Positions 31,006-41,640 of a DNA stretch of 64,000 nt are shown here, piece after piece. Below the pieces are notes generated by a model. It saw nothing but the letters and a program-made list of their open reading frames with translations, was not told where the DNA came from and made no database searches. Numbering within the stretch: position 1 is the stretch's first letter; each line of letters starts with the position of its first letter. The position numbers and the translations under genes are program-made. This DNA is from Pseudomonas sp. BCA17 (GTDB lineage Bacteria; Pseudomonadota; Gammaproteobacteria; Pseudomonadales; Pseudomonadaceae), in contig NZ_SGWI01000002.1 in NCBI RefSeq assembly GCF_004519405.1, positions 62,001 through 126,000 of the forward strand, given 5' to 3'.

Positions 31006-31509
31006 TTACTTCAGCTGGTTCATGCGCTCGATCACCTGGCGGGTGATGTCGTATTGAGGCTTGACGTCGATTACGGCGCCACGCTCGAACACCAGGTCAA
31101 AGGCACCTTTCTTGATGACTTCTTCCACAGCGCTGTCGAGTTTCGGCTTGAGCTGCTTGAGCATTTCACGGTCAGCAACGGCCTTGGCTTCGTTCAGTTC
31201 CTTGGACTGGAACTGGTAGTCACGGGCCTTTTGCTTGAACTCAAGCTCCAGGCGCTCGCGCTCGCCCTGCTGCATCTTGTCGCCACCGGCTACCAGACGA
31301 TCCTGAATGCCCTTGGCACTGCTTTCCAGGGTCTTGAGCTTGGTCAGTTGCGGACCGAATTTTTTCTCGGCATCCACTGCGTATTTCTTGGCCGCATCGG
31401 ATTCCAACAGGGCCATCTGATAGTTCAGGACGGCGATTTTCATTTCGGCGAAGGCCGGGGTGGTTACCAGCACAGTTGCCAGCAGGACCAATTGAGTCAA
31501 CTTACGCAC
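31006..31509 (-). CDS. skp: Periplasmic chaperone of the OmpH/Skp family
   Basis: The 167-residue protein has a cleavable signal peptide (about 1-22, ending TPAFA), then a short beta core and long charged helices (about 40-125) typical of the tentacle-shaped Skp trimer, which carries unfolded outer-membrane proteins to BamA. It lies immediately downstream of bamA and upstream of lpxD, the conserved arrangement. Confidence 0.93.
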   Translation of the reverse strand: MRKLTQLVLLATVLVTTPAFAEMKIAVLNYQMALLESDAAKKYAVDAEKKFGPQLTKLKTLESSAKGIQDRLVAGGDKMQQGERERLELEFKQKARDYQFQSKELNEAKAVADREMLKQLKPKLDSAVEEVIKKGAFDLVFERGAVIDVKPQYDITRQVIERMNQLK

Positions 31510-31554
31510 GATGCACTCCTACAGAATCCGTTGTCGTTATCTTGGGTCAGACGC

Positions 31555-33942
31555 TTAGAACGTCTGGCCGAGGGAGAATTGGAAAATCTGGGTTTCAGCG
31601 TTATCCGGTTTCTTGACCGGCATGGCCAGAGCAAAGCTCAACGGGCCCAGTGCAGTCACCCATGTCACGCCAACACCAACGGAGCTCGCCAGGTTGCTGA
31701 AGCTCACGTCGTTACACTGCGTATTGGACTTCGAACCATTCGGGTTGGTGACCTGCTCGCACTTGGAGTCGAACACGTTACCCACATCCCAGAAAACCGA
31801 GGTACGCAGGGAGCGCTGGTCCTTGACGAACGGCAGCGGGAACAGAATCTCCGCACCACCCTGGATCAGTACGTTACCACCGAATGGCAATGGCTTATCG
31901 TCGGTATCTTTCTGAGTCCCCACGTTACCCGTTTCTAGGACGCCACGGCTCGGGGTACCGCGCGGGCCAAGAGTACTGTCCTTAAAGCCACGTACGGAGT
32001 TGAAACCACCTGCATAGTAGTTCTCGTAGAACGGCAGACCACTGGTGGAACCATAACCATCGCCATAACCCAGCTCAGTGTGCAGGCGCATGGTGTAGTT
32101 ATCGCTCAACGGCTGGAACAACTGGCCACGGTAGTCGAGCTTGAAGAACGACAGGTCGCTGCCCGGCGTAGTGGCTTCCAGCGTCAAGCTCTGGGAGTGA
32201 CCACGGGTCGCCAGAACGCCTTTGTTCAGGGTCGACTCGGACCAGCCCGCCGATGCCTTGAAGTTCAGGAATTGATCGCCTTCCCTACGGGTAAAGTCAA
32301 AGATCTCATCCACGGTGTACACACCGGTCTTGATCTTGTCCTGTTGCGCGGTCAGGCCGAAGGTCAGACGCGAGGTCTCACTGATCGGGTAACCAATGTT
32401 GGCGCCCACACCCATGCTGTCGATTGCATAGCTAGCAACGTCGACGTCGAGGTCTTTGTAGTCGGTGGTGCGATAGAAGGCGTTGTAGCCCAGGCTCACA
32501 CCGTCGGCAGTCCAGTAGGGGTCGGTGTAACTGAAGTTATAACGGCTCTGGTATTCGCTTCGGGTCAGGCCGACAGACACACGGTTACCCGTACCGAGGA
32601 AGTTGTTCTGCGTGATCGAGCCACCCAGGATCAGACCGGCGCTCTGTGCAAAACCGACGCTGGCGGTAATCGAACCCGAAGCTTGCTCTTCAACGGCGTA
32701 GTTCACGTCAACCTGGTCGTCCACACCTGGGACAGCCGGGGTTTCGACGTTGACTTCCTTGAAAAAGCCCAGACGTTCAAGACGGGTCTTGGACTGGTCG
32801 ATCAGGTAGGTCGACGCCCAGCCACCTTCCATCTGACGCATTTCACGACGCAGCACTTCGTCCGCAGACTTGGTGTTGCCGCGGAAGTTGATGCGGTTCA
32901 CGTAGGCGCGCTTACCCGGGTCGACCACGAAGGTAATGTCCACGGTGTGGTCATCATCATGCGGGGTCGGTACGCCGTTGACGTTGGCAAAGGTATAGCC
33001 TTCGTTACCCAGGCGACGGGTAATCAGTTCGGAAGTGGTGGTCATCAGCTTGCGCGAGAACACCTGGTCTTTCTGCACCAGCAACAGGGACTTCACCTGG
33101 TCTTCAGGCACTTTCAGGTCGCCGCTGAGCTTGACGTCGCGAACCTTGTATTTTTCGCCTTCGTTGACGTTGACGGTGATGTAGACGTGCTTCTTGTCCG
33201 GGGTGATGGACACCTGGGTGGAAGCGATGTCCATGTTGATATAGCCACGGTCCAGGTAGTAGGAGCGCAGACGCTCCAGGTCACCGGACAGTTTTTCACG
33301 GGCGTACTTGTCATCGTTCTTGAAGAACGACAACCAGTTGGTGGTTTTGAGTTCGAACAGGTCGATCAGGTCGTCGTCAGCAAACTTGGTGTTGCCCACC
33401 ACGTTGATATGCTGAATGGCCGCCACCGTGCCTTCGTTGATGTTGACCTTCAGGCCGACACGGTTACGAGGCTGGGGGATGACTTCGGTTTCCACGGTCG
33501 CGGAGTAGCGGCCCTGGGCAACGTACTGACGTTGCAGTTCGTTACGCACACCCTCGAGGGTTGCGCGCTGGAAGATCTCGCCCTCGGCCAGGCCGGACTG
33601 CTTGAGGCCTTTCATCAGGTCTTCAGTGGAAATCGCCTTGTTACCCTCGATCGCGATGCTGGCGACGGAAGGTCGTTCGACGACCGTGATGACCAGGACG
33701 TTGCCTTCGCGACCCAGCTGGATATCTTGAAAGAACCCGGTTTTGAACAGCGCACGAGTGGATTCCACCAGGCGACGATCATCAGCCTGTTCCCCGACGT
33801 TCAACGGCAAGGCACCAAAGACGCTACCCGCGGAAACCCGCTGGAGGCCGTTGACGCGAATATCGGAGATAGTGAAGGACTCGGCGTGAACTTCGGCGAT
33901 CATCAATACGGTGAGAACCGCAGTTAGCAGCAGACGTTTCAT
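31555..33942 (-). CDS. bamA: Outer membrane protein assembly factor BamA
   Basis: The 795-residue central subunit of the BAM complex inserts beta-barrel proteins into the outer membrane. After a signal peptide (MKRLLLTAVLTVLMIAEVHA) come five POTRA domains (about 22-420) and a 16-strand barrel. The conserved lid motif VRGF (in GGFNSVRGFKDST) and the C-terminal Phe of GQTF are present. The start at 33942 is preferred to an upstream in-frame Met, which would spoil the signal peptide. It lies between rseP and skp. Confidence 0.98.
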   Translation of the reverse strand: MKRLLLTAVLTVLMIAEVHAESFTISDIRVNGLQRVSAGSVFGALPLNVGEQADDRRLVESTRALFKTGFFQDIQLGREGNVLVITVVERPSVASIAIEGNKAISTEDLMKGLKQSGLAEGEIFQRATLEGVRNELQRQYVAQGRYSATVETEVIPQPRNRVGLKVNINEGTVAAIQHINVVGNTKFADDDLIDLFELKTTNWLSFFKNDDKYAREKLSGDLERLRSYYLDRGYINMDIASTQVSITPDKKHVYITVNVNEGEKYKVRDVKLSGDLKVPEDQVKSLLLVQKDQVFSRKLMTTTSELITRRLGNEGYTFANVNGVPTPHDDDHTVDITFVVDPGKRAYVNRINFRGNTKSADEVLRREMRQMEGGWASTYLIDQSKTRLERLGFFKEVNVETPAVPGVDDQVDVNYAVEEQASGSITASVGFAQSAGLILGGSITQNNFLGTGNRVSVGLTRSEYQSRYNFSYTDPYWTADGVSLGYNAFYRTTDYKDLDVDVASYAIDSMGVGANIGYPISETSRLTFGLTAQQDKIKTGVYTVDEIFDFTRREGDQFLNFKASAGWSESTLNKGVLATRGHSQSLTLEATTPGSDLSFFKLDYRGQLFQPLSDNYTMRLHTELGYGDGYGSTSGLPFYENYYAGGFNSVRGFKDSTLGPRGTPSRGVLETGNVGTQKDTDDKPLPFGGNVLIQGGAEILFPLPFVKDQRSLRTSVFWDVGNVFDSKCEQVTNPNGSKSNTQCNDVSFSNLASSVGVGVTWVTALGPLSFALAMPVKKPDNAETQIFQFSLGQTF

Positions 33943-33977
33943 GAAGTCCTTTCTTATTCCAACTGGCAATAAACAAA

Positions 33978-33996
33978 CTGCCGCAAAATGCGGCAG
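33978..33996 (-). terminator. Hairpin between rseP and bamA
   Basis: Seven-base arms CTGCCGC and GCGGCAG surround AAAAT, 21 bp after the rseP stop. The following minus-strand sequence is TTTGTTTATT, so it resembles a weak intrinsic terminator or attenuator before bamA. Confidence 0.55.
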
Positions 33997-34016
33997 ATTC
34001 GCAATTCAGCGAAGCG

Positions 34017-35369
34017 TTACAGACGTCCCAGATCGTTGACCAGAGCTAACAACATCACTCCAACCACCAAGCTGATACCGATCTGTATCCCCCAACCCTG
34101 CACCCGATCCGACAAGGGGCGACCACGCACCCACTCGACCAGATAAAACAACAGATGCCCCCCATCCAATACAGGAATAGGCAGCAAATTCAGAACCCCA
34201 AGGCTAATACTCAGATAAGCCAGGAAATTCAGGAAATCCGCGACACCCGACTGGGCAGAAGCGCCCGCCACTTTAGCAATGGTTATCGGTCCACTCAAGT
34301 TTTTTACCGAGAGCTCGCCGAACAACATTTTCTTGAGGGATTCGAGGGTCAGCACGCTCATGGTCCAGGTGCGTTTCGCGCCTTCGCCGATTGCGGCCAG
34401 CGGCCCGAAGCTGACCTCTCGCACCATCGATGCTGGCCACTCGAAACCCTTGACCCCAGCCCCCAGATAACCCCCGGCGGCTTTGGCCTCCCCGCGAACC
34501 GACAAGGTGACGGGGACGTCGATTTGAGCACCATCACGTTCAATTTTCAGCACAATTTTGGTATCGGGCCGCACACGAACCAGATCGACCACTTGCTGCC
34601 AGTCACCGAGTGGCTGGCCATCCAGGGCCAACAGGCGATCTCCGGCTTTCAGGCCTGCGGCCTGGGCCGGACCTTTCGGATCCAGCTCCGCCAGCACGGG
34701 CGGCAACGCCGGCCGCCACGGGCGAATCCCCAGGGACTTGATCGGGTCAGGCTCATCCGCACCCTTGAGCCAATGATCCAGGGCCAGTTCACGCGCCGTC
34801 TCAATAGTGGAGTCCTGATCGCGGACCCCAACACTGACGGTACCGCTCTCCCCCAGACGCCGCACCAGTTGCAAGTTGACCGCGCCCCAACCGGTGGTTG
34901 GTTCGCCATCAATGGAAACAATTTCCTGACCTGCGACCAGACCAGCCTTGGCCGCCATGCTATCCGCTTCGACCGCACCGATAACCGGACGCACCTGCTG
35001 GCTGCCCAGCATGGCGAGAACCCAGAAGAACACCATCGCCAACAGGAAGTTGGCAATCGGACCGGCGGCGACAATTGCGATACGCTGACGAACGGTCTTG
35101 CGATTGAAAGACTGGTCCAACTGGTCCGCAGGCACTTCCCCTTCGCGCTCGTCGAGCATTTTGACGTAGCCACCCAGTGGTATGGCTGCAATCACGAACT
35201 CAGTGCCACGACGATCATGCCAGCGCAGCAAGGGCATGCCGAAACCGACTGAAAAGCGCAGTACCTTGACGCCGCAACGACGCGCCACCCAAAAGTGGCC
35301 GAATTCGTGGAAGGTCACCAACACACCCAGAGCAACCAGGGTGCCGACAATCATGTAGAGCGCACTCAT
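34017..35369 (-). CDS. rseP: Site-2 intramembrane zinc protease RseP
   Basis: The 450-residue S2P-family protease shows the active-site HEFGH (about 21-25) in the first membrane segment, LDGGHL in the third, and two periplasmic PDZ domains (about 110-310). It cleaves anti-sigma factors such as MucA after the first periplasmic cut, releasing AlgU. The length is that of the family, and it lies between dxr and bamA as usual. Confidence 0.98.
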   Translation of the reverse strand: MSALYMIVGTLVALGVLVTFHEFGHFWVARRCGVKVLRFSVGFGMPLLRWHDRRGTEFVIAAIPLGGYVKMLDEREGEVPADQLDQSFNRKTVRQRIAIVAAGPIANFLLAMVFFWVLAMLGSQQVRPVIGAVEADSMAAKAGLVAGQEIVSIDGEPTTGWGAVNLQLVRRLGESGTVSVGVRDQDSTIETARELALDHWLKGADEPDPIKSLGIRPWRPALPPVLAELDPKGPAQAAGLKAGDRLLALDGQPLGDWQQVVDLVRVRPDTKIVLKIERDGAQIDVPVTLSVRGEAKAAGGYLGAGVKGFEWPASMVREVSFGPLAAIGEGAKRTWTMSVLTLESLKKMLFGELSVKNLSGPITIAKVAGASAQSGVADFLNFLAYLSISLGVLNLLPIPVLDGGHLLFYLVEWVRGRPLSDRVQGWGIQIGISLVVGVMLLALVNDLGRL

Positions 35370-35422
35370 CTAATTTCTCCGCCTTTCAATCCAGTGCCTG
35401 AGGACTCAACTCCACCTGCAGG

Positions 35423-36613
35423 CTAACGCGCGTTGCGGTTCAACCATTGCTCGGCCAGGCCTCGGGCCTTCATATCCGCTTCAAACACAGCGCCCAAGTC
35501 GTTAACAGCGACCACAGGCTCCAGACTCAGGACATCCTCGATAATACTCGCGATCTGCGGAAAGCGGATGCGCCGCTCAAGAAACGCCGCTACCGCCACC
35601 TCATTGGCTGCATTGAGCATCGCCGGCGCACTGTTACCCGCCTGCGCCGCCTGACGCGCCAGGCGCAGACAAGGAAAGCGCTGCTCGTCCGGCGCTTCGA
35701 AGTCCAGACGGGCAATTGCAAACAGGTCCAATGGCGCCACACCGGAATCAATACGTTCCGGCCAAGCCAGGGCATTGGCGATGGGCGTACGCATGTCCGG
35801 GTTGCCCAACTGCGCCAGCACCGAACCATCCACGTAATCGACCAGGGAATGAATCACACTTTGCGGATGAACCACCACCTCGACCTGATCCGGCCGGGCA
35901 TCAAACAGCCAGCAAGCCTCAATCAGTTCCAAGCCCTTGTTCATCATGCTCGCCGAATCCACGGAGATTTTGCGCCCCATGGACCAGTTCGGGTGCGCAC
36001 AGGCCTGATCCGGAGAAACATGTTCCAGCTCAGCCAGAGGCGTCTGCCGGAACGGCCCACCGGAGGCCGTCAACAGAATCCGGCGCACACCGACCTGGCT
36101 CAAGCCACGCGCAAAGTCACCCGGCATGCACTGGAAAATCGCGTTATGTTCGCTGTCGAGGGGCAGCAGTACCGCGCCACTCTTGCGCACCGCCTGCATA
36201 AAGAGCGCGCCAGACATGACCAACGCTTCTTTATTGGCCAGCAGAATCTTCTTGCCCGCATCGACCGCCGCCAGCGTCGGGCGCAAACCCGCCGCACCGA
36301 CAATTGCAGCCACGACGGTGTCCACCTCGGCATCGGCCGCCACCTGGCACAACCCCGCCTCGCCCACCAACACCTGAGTGGCCAGGCCGGCAGCCCGCAG
36401 GTCGTCCTGCAGACCACGCGCCACCGCCGCCTCGGGCACCACAGCAAAACGTGGCGAGTGGCGCACGCACAGCGCCAGCAACTCGCTCAGCCGCGTAAAA
36501 CCGGTCAGGGCAAATACTTGATAGCGATCAGGATGACGAGCAATCACATCCAAGGTGCTCAGCCCCACCGAACCGGTCGCGCCCAGTACGGTGACTTGCT
36601 GTAGACGGCTCAC
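35423..36613 (-). CDS. dxr: 1-deoxy-D-xylulose 5-phosphate reductoisomerase
   Basis: The 396-residue NADPH-dependent MEP-pathway enzyme has the cofactor loop [13 protein letters not shown] (about 10-22), NKEALVMSG, the metal-binding DSEHNAIFQ, and the active-site SASGGPFR-like stretch [11 protein letters not shown]. The start is taken as the GTG at 36613, which overlaps the cdsA stop (GTGA) and gives the standard length; an ATG at 36628 would add five residues. Confidence 0.96.
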   Translation of the reverse strand: MSRLQQVTVLGATGSVGLSTLDVIARHPDRYQVFALTGFTRLSELLALCVRHSPRFAVVPEAAVARGLQDDLRAAGLATQVLVGEAGLCQVAADAEVDTVVAAIVGAAGLRPTLAAVDAGKKILLANKEALVMSGALFMQAVRKSGAVLLPLDSEHNAIFQCMPGDFARGLSQVGVRRILLTASGGPFRQTPLAELEHVSPDQACAHPNWSMGRKISVDSASMMNKGLELIEACWLFDARPDQVEVVVHPQSVIHSLVDYVDGSVLAQLGNPDMRTPIANALAWPERIDSGVAPLDLFAIARLDFEAPDEQRFPCLRLARQAAQAGNSAPAMLNAANEVAVAAFLERRIRFPQIASIIEDVLSLEPVVAVNDLGAVFEADMKARGLAEQWLNRNAR

Positions 36614-37419
36614 GAGGCAGTCATCCACAACAACACGGCAAAGATCGGAATCGCCGCCGTGAGGCTGTCGATACGATCCAATACACCACCATGACCTGGA
36701 AGCAGGTTACTGCTGTCCTTGATACCGGCCTGGCGCTTGAACATGCTTTCAGTGAGGTCACCCACCACCGAAACGAACACGACAATAGCGGTGCCCAGCA
36801 GCGCCAGGAAGATTTCCTTCACCGACCAGTTGCGCACAATGCCGACCACCAGCGTAATCACCAGGGTCAATGCCAGGCCGCCGTAAACACCTTCCCAGCT
36901 CTTGCCCGGACTGACAGCCGGCGCCAGCTTGCGCTTGCCGAACGCCCGACCGGAGAAGTAGGCACCAATATCAGCCCCCCAGACCAACACCATTACGGCC
37001 ATGATCAACCAGTTACCCATGGACGAATTCTTGATCTCCACCAGGCCTTGCCAGGCGGGCAGCAGGATCAACAAGCCAATCACCAGCTTGCACGCCACAC
37101 TGGACCACTGGCCGCTGGTACGTGGATAGCTGAGCACCAGGAATGTCGCCAGCGCCCACCACAGCACCGCCGCTCCCAACACCCAAGGCACGATGATGCT
37201 CGACAGGGTATGCATCAGGAACAGTGACAGCGCCACGAATGCCGCATACACCACTCGCGGCATTTGGGCATTGAAACCTGCCAGGCGCGCCCATTCCCAG
37301 GCCCCGAGCGTCACGACCACGCCGATGAACAGCGCAAAGCCGGAACCGTCGAGCAGGAAAAAACCGCACAAGGCGATTGGCAGCAGGATCAGCGCCGTGA
37401 TGATTCGTTGTTTAAGCAT
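36610..37419 (-). CDS. cdsA: Phosphatidate cytidylyltransferase
   Basis: The 269-residue integral membrane enzyme makes CDP-diacylglycerol from CTP and phosphatidate. Multiple hydrophobic segments and the signature [12 protein letters not shown] followed by [18 protein letters not shown] are present. Its ATG immediately follows the uppS stop. Confidence 0.97.
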   Translation of the reverse strand: MLKQRIITALILLPIALCGFFLLDGSGFALFIGVVVTLGAWEWARLAGFNAQMPRVVYAAFVALSLFLMHTLSSIIVPWVLGAAVLWWALATFLVLSYPRTSGQWSSVACKLVIGLLILLPAWQGLVEIKNSSMGNWLIMAVMVLVWGADIGAYFSGRAFGKRKLAPAVSPGKSWEGVYGGLALTLVITLVVGIVRNWSVKEIFLALLGTAIVVFVSVVGDLTESMFKRQAGIKDSSNLLPGHGGVLDRIDSLTAAIPIFAVLLWMTAS

Positions 37420-38175
37420 TTAAACCCGGGCTCCAGCTTCGATCTGCTCGCTCGTTTTACCAAAGCGACGCTGACGGGAAGCGAAATCGGCCAGTGCGTT
37501 ACGCATGGCATCGTGTTTGAAGTCCGGCCAGAACAGGTCGGAGAAGTACAATTCGGTGTAGGCCAACTGCCACAGCAGAAAATTGCTGATGCGGTGCTCG
37601 CCACCGGTACGGATACACAAGTCCGGCAACGGCAGGTCGCCGGTCACCAGGCAGGTTTGCAACAGTTCGGGCGTAATGTCGTCCGGCCGCAGATGGCCGG
37701 CCTGCACTTCGCGGGCCAGGCGTTGCGCAGCCTGGGCAATATCCCACTGACCACCGTAGTTGGCTGCAATCTGCAGCACAAAACGGTTGGCACCGGCAGT
37801 CATCGCCTCGGCTTCGCGCATGGCCGCTTGCAGCTCCGGATGGAACCGCGAGCGATCACCAATGATGCGCAGACTGATGTTGTTATCGTTGAGGCGCTTG
37901 GCCTCACGCCGCAGCGCCTTGAAGAACAGGTCCATCAGGGCCGTGACTTCATCGGCGGGCCGCTGCCAGTTCTCGCTGGAGAAGGCAAACAGCGTCAACA
38001 CTTCAACCTTGGCCTCGGCGCACACCTCAATGACGGCGCGCACCGCATCGACACCCGCTTTATGCCCGGCAACACCCGGCATAAAGCGTTTTTTCGCCCA
38101 GCGATTATTCCCATCCATGATGATCGCGACATGGCGCGGTACCACGGAGGGCACAGTCTGCTTGGTCTTTTCCAT
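37420..38175 (-). CDS. uppS: Undecaprenyl diphosphate synthase
   Basis: The 251-residue cis-prenyltransferase elongates farnesyl diphosphate to C55 for peptidoglycan and O-antigen carriers. The P-loop-like IMDGNNRWAKKR (about 19-30, catalytic Asp) and the C-terminal RTGGEHRISNFLLWQ (substrate binding) are intact. It follows frr by 17 bp and leads into cdsA. Confidence 0.98.
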   Translation of the reverse strand: MEKTKQTVPSVVPRHVAIIMDGNNRWAKKRFMPGVAGHKAGVDAVRAVIEVCAEAKVEVLTLFAFSSENWQRPADEVTALMDLFFKALRREAKRLNDNNISLRIIGDRSRFHPELQAAMREAEAMTAGANRFVLQIAANYGGQWDIAQAAQRLAREVQAGHLRPDDITPELLQTCLVTGDLPLPDLCIRTGGEHRISNFLLWQLAYTELYFSDLFWPDFKHDAMRNALADFASRQRRFGKTSEQIEAGARV

Positions 38176-38192
38176 GAAGGCGTCCTGACCCC

Positions 38193-38750
38193 TTATACGG
38201 CCATCAGGTCCTTTTCTTTTTCGTCAGTCGCCTTGGTGATCTGAGCCTCGGCGTCTTTGGTCAACTTGTCGATATCGGCGACGGCGCGACGCTCTTCGTC
38301 TTCGCTGATTTCTTTGTCCTTGACCAGCTTCTTCAGATCACCCAGCGCATCGCGACGGATGTTGCGCACGGCAACACGCGCGTCCTCAGCTGCGCTACGG
38401 GCCTGCTTGGTGAAGCCCTTGCGGGTTTCTTCAGTCAGGGCAGGCATGGAGATCAACAGCAACTCGCCCAGGTTGGTCGGGTTGAGGTTCAAGCCGGCGC
38501 TCTGGATGGCTTTGTCGACGGCAGCGAGCATGTTGCGCTCGAACGCCACGACTTGCAGGGTACGCGAGTCCTTGACCGTTACGTTGGCCACGCTGCTCAG
38601 CGGGGTGTCGGCGCCGTAGTAAGGCACCATGACGCTGCCCAGGATGCTCGGGTGCGCCTTGCCAGTACGAATCTGGCCAAATGCGTGGCTCAGAGACTCC
38701 AGGGATTTCTGCATACGCGCTTGGGCGTCTTTCTTGATTTCGTTGATCAT
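38193..38750 (-). CDS. frr: Ribosome recycling factor
   Basis: The 185-residue two-domain protein splits post-termination ribosomes with EF-G. The length and family stretches [23 protein letters not shown] and VRNIRRDA are conserved. The ATG overlaps the pyrH stop by 4 bp. Confidence 0.98.
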   Translation of the reverse strand: MINEIKKDAQARMQKSLESLSHAFGQIRTGKAHPSILGSVMVPYYGADTPLSSVANVTVKDSRTLQVVAFERNMLAAVDKAIQSAGLNLNPTNLGELLLISMPALTEETRKGFTKQARSAAEDARVAVRNIRRDALGDLKKLVKDKEISEDEERRAVADIDKLTKDAEAQITKATDEKEKDLMAV

Positions 38751-39490
38751 TGTTGGCCTTCCTCGATCAAAGTCCCTTCCGCGCCGCCGTGTACGATATT
38801 CAGCAGGGCGCCGGGCTTGTTCATGTTAAATACGCGCAGCGGCATCTGGTGGTCGCGGCACAGGCAGATTGCTGTCAGGTCCATCACGCCCAGCTTGCGA
38901 TCCAGCACTTCATCGTAGGTCAGATGATCGAACTTCTCGGCATGCGGGTCTTTGAATGGGTCCGCGGTGTATACACCGTCCACTTTGGTTGCCTTGAGCA
39001 CCACGTCGGCATCGATTTCGATAGCGCGCAGGCACGCAGCCGAATCGGTCGTGAAGAACGGGTTACCCGTGCCGGCAGCAAAGATCACCACTTCCTTGGC
39101 GTTCAGGTGACGCATGGCTTTGCGACGATCATAGTGATCGGTCACGCCGACCATGGAAATAGCCGACATCACGATAGCCGAGATATTGGCACGCTCCAGG
39201 GCATCACGCATGGCCAGGGCGTTCATCACAGTGGCCAGCATGCCCATGTGGTCGCCAGTGACCCGATCCATGCCGGCCGCACTCAGCGCCGCACCACGGA
39301 ACAGGTTGCCACCTCCAATCACCAGGCCGACCTGGACACCGATACCGACCAATTGGCCGACTTCAAGCGCCATGCGATCGAGCACCTTGGGATCGATCCC
39401 GAACTCTTCCGAGCCCATCAGGGCCTCGCCGCTAAGCTTGAGTAGAATGCGTTTATAGCGAGCCTGATAACCACTGCCCTGCTGAGCCAT
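38747..39490 (-). CDS. pyrH: UMP kinase
   Basis: The 247-residue kinase of the amino-acid-kinase fold phosphorylates UMP to UDP. The motifs [10 protein letters not shown] (about 16-25), [10 protein letters not shown] and [11 protein letters not shown] are present. The conserved order rpsB-tsf-pyrH-frr is kept. Confidence 0.98.
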   Translation of the reverse strand: MAQQGSGYQARYKRILLKLSGEALMGSEEFGIDPKVLDRMALEVGQLVGIGVQVGLVIGGGNLFRGAALSAAGMDRVTGDHMGMLATVMNALAMRDALERANISAIVMSAISMVGVTDHYDRRKAMRHLNAKEVVIFAAGTGNPFFTTDSAACLRAIEIDADVVLKATKVDGVYTADPFKDPHAEKFDHLTYDEVLDRKLGVMDLTAICLCRDHQMPLRVFNMNKPGALLNIVHGGAEGTLIEEGQQ

Positions 39491-39642
39491 TGCGAATCTC
39501 TCCTGCGGCGTATTTTTAAAAAATTCTTGGCGAGCCGTTTACGGCTTGCGTTCACTCTAGCTGGACGCTATCACAGCGCCATCGGAACACGGCTTTGTAA
39601 GCCAGTTCCGAAAGGAAACCAAATAAAATTGGCCTTCCCATT

Positions 39643-39680
39643 TGAAAAGAGGCTGCGCGCGTGAGCGGGCAGCCTCTTTC
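39643..39680 (-). terminator. Intrinsic terminator after tsf
   Basis: Arms AAGAGGCTGC (39647-39656) and GCAGCCTCTT (39669-39678) surround a 12-base loop, followed on the minus strand by TTTTC, about 22 bp after the tsf stop. It separates rpsB-tsf from pyrH-frr. Confidence 0.75.
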
Positions 39681-39701
39681 GGGCGACAGTTGAAAACTGT
39701 C

Positions 39702-40565
39702 TTATTGCTTGGCGGCAGCCAGCTGGGCAGCAACTTCTTCAGCGAAGTTGTCGACCGGCTTCTCGATGCCTTCGCCTACTTTGAAGTAAGTGAAGGAAAC
39801 GATTTCAGCACCGGCTTTCTTGGCCAGTTCGCCAACCTTGATTTCAGGGTTCTTGACGAACGCTTGCTCAACCAGGCTCGCTTCAGCCAGGAACTTGCTG
39901 ATACGGCCTTTGACCATGTTCTCAACAATGTTTTCTGGCTTGCCGGCGATTTTGTCGGCGTTCAGGGTCAGGAACACACCCTTCTCACGTTCGATCGCTT
40001 CAGCGGAAACTTCCGATGGCAGCAGGAATTCAGGGTTGGTCGCCGCTACGTGCATAGCGATGTCTTTGGCCAGCTCAACGTCGCCGCCCTTCAGAACAAC
40101 AGCTACACCGATCTTGTTGCCGTGCAGGTAACCACCAACAACATCACCTTCCACGCGGGTCAGGCGACGGATGTTGACGTTTTCGCCAACTTTGCCGACC
40201 AGTACCAGGCGATCAGCTTCTTGAGCTTCGATCAGAGGCTCAACGGTGGTCAGCTTGTCGTCAAATGCTTTCTTGACGCTGGCAGCAACGAATGCCTTGA
40301 AGTCATCTTGCAGAGCCAGGAAGTCGGTCTGCGAGTTCACTTCCAGCAGAACTGCGGCTTTACCGTCTTCAACCAGAGCGATTGCGCCTTCAGCAGCGAC
40401 GTTGCCTGCTTTCTTGGCAGCCTTGATGGCGCCGGAAGCACGCATGTCGTCGATGGCTTTTTCGATGTCGCCGCCAGCCTTGGTCAAGGCCTTTTTGCAA
40501 TCCATCATGCCTTCGCCAGTACGCTCACGCAGTTCTTTAACCAACGCTGCAGTAATCTCTGCCAT
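39702..40565 (-). CDS. tsf: Elongation factor Ts
   Basis: The 287-residue guanine-exchange factor for EF-Tu has the N-terminal UBA-like segment (LRERTGEGMMDCKKAL), the TDFLAL core motif that displaces Mg from EF-Tu, and the usual C-terminal module. It is downstream of rpsB after a terminator-like hairpin. Confidence 0.98.
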   Translation of the reverse strand: MAEITAALVKELRERTGEGMMDCKKALTKAGGDIEKAIDDMRASGAIKAAKKAGNVAAEGAIALVEDGKAAVLLEVNSQTDFLALQDDFKAFVAASVKKAFDDKLTTVEPLIEAQEADRLVLVGKVGENVNIRRLTRVEGDVVGGYLHGNKIGVAVVLKGGDVELAKDIAMHVAATNPEFLLPSEVSAEAIEREKGVFLTLNADKIAGKPENIVENMVKGRISKFLAEASLVEQAFVKNPEIKVGELAKKAGAEIVSFTYFKVGEGIEKPVDNFAEEVAAQLAAAKQ

Positions 40566-40712
40566 TTCAAAATCCTCTTGGATAGGTTTTCAACCATTCC
40601 ACCCGATCAAACGGGCGTTCAATTCTTCCCGAATCTTCCTTGTAGGCTGCCGCACGTTACAGAGCAATGATGCGCTGCCACAAGTGAGCGCCAACAAATG
40701 GTTTTCGAGGTG

Positions 40713-40741
40713 GCAAAAAGGGGGCCAAGCCCCCTTTTTGC
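40713..40741 (-). terminator. Intrinsic terminator/attenuator between rpsB and tsf
   Basis: An A/T-flanked perfect stem, AAAAAGGGGG with CCCCCTTTTT, surrounds GCCAAG or similar and lies 27 bp after the rpsB stop, with a U-run on the minus strand. It probably reduces tsf expression relative to rpsB. Confidence 0.85.
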
Positions 40742-40767
40742 TTACTGAGTCAACGCCAGGGCGTCAA

Positions 40768-41505
40768 TTACTCAGCGGCAGCTACCGGAGCTTCTTCAGC
40801 GAACTGCTCGGTACCACCAGCAACGTGGTTGCGACCACGGATTACAGCGTCAGCCATCGAACCCATGTACAGCTGGATAGCGCGGATTGCGTCATCGTTG
40901 CCTGGGATGATGTAGTCAACGCCTTCCGGGCTGCTGTTGGTATCGACTACGCCGATAACAGGGATGCCCAGCTTGTTGGCTTCGGTGATCGCGATGCGCT
41001 CGTGATCAACGTCGATTACGAACAGTGCGTCAGGCAGACCGCCCATGTCCTTGATACCACCCAGGGAACGATCGAGCTTTTCCAGGTCACGGGAGCGCAT
41101 CAGCGCTTCTTTCTTGGTCAGCTTGGCGAAAGTACCGTCTTCAGCTTGCACTTCAAGGTCACGCAGACGCTTGATGGAAGCACGGATGGTTTTGAAGTTG
41201 GTCAGCATGCCGCCCAACCAGCGGTGATCGACGTACGGCGAACCGCAACGTGCTGCTTCTTCAGCAACGATCTTGCCAGCGGAACGCTTGGTGCCGACGA
41301 ACAGGATCTTGTTTTTGCCCTGGGCCAGACGCTCTACGAAAGTCAGAGCTTCGTTGAACATTGGCAGGGTTTTTTCAAGGTTGATAATGTGGATCTTGTT
41401 ACGCGCGCCGAAAATGTACTTGCCCATTTTCGGGTTCCAGTAACGGGTCTGGTGACCGAAGTGCACACCGGCCTTCAGCATATCGCGCATGTTGACTTGG
41501 GACAT
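40768..41505 (-). CDS. rpsB: 30S ribosomal protein S2
   Basis: The 245-residue protein has both S2 signatures: the N-terminal [20 protein letters not shown] and the central [30 protein letters not shown] stretch (about 155-180). It lies divergent from map, as in E. coli, and its leader probably carries the S2 autoregulatory site. Confidence 0.98.
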   Translation of the reverse strand: MSQVNMRDMLKAGVHFGHQTRYWNPKMGKYIFGARNKIHIINLEKTLPMFNEALTFVERLAQGKNKILFVGTKRSAGKIVAEEAARCGSPYVDHRWLGGMLTNFKTIRASIKRLRDLEVQAEDGTFAKLTKKEALMRSRDLEKLDRSLGGIKDMGGLPDALFVIDVDHERIAITEANKLGIPVIGVVDTNSSPEGVDYIIPGNDDAIRAIQLYMGSMADAVIRGRNHVAGGTEQFAEEAPVAAAE

Positions 41506-41640
41506 GATAGTTCCTTAATAAGTCGGGTTTGGCCTCCACGTATCCCAATGACCAACCAGCGGCATCAAGGCCTCCGGCACCCAGGTCATCGTGTCGACAC
41601 GTGTGTGGATTTAAGCTTCACGGGGCATCCCCGGAAAGCG
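41506..41640 (-). ncRNA. rpsB mRNA leader (S2 autoregulatory leader, t44-like)
   Basis: A -10 box TATAAA (41647-41652, minus strand) predicts a transcript start near 41640 and a leader of about 135 nt. It can form a GGGGATGCCCC hairpin and contains GC-rich arms close to the start codon. In gammaproteobacteria the rpsB leader (known as t44 RNA in E. coli) binds S2 to repress its own synthesis. Position and size agree, but I have not checked the consensus structure. Confidence 0.45.

Noticed and set aside
32080..33927. 615-codon plus-strand frame opposite bamA
   Set aside because: Antisense shadow; no start signal or domain.
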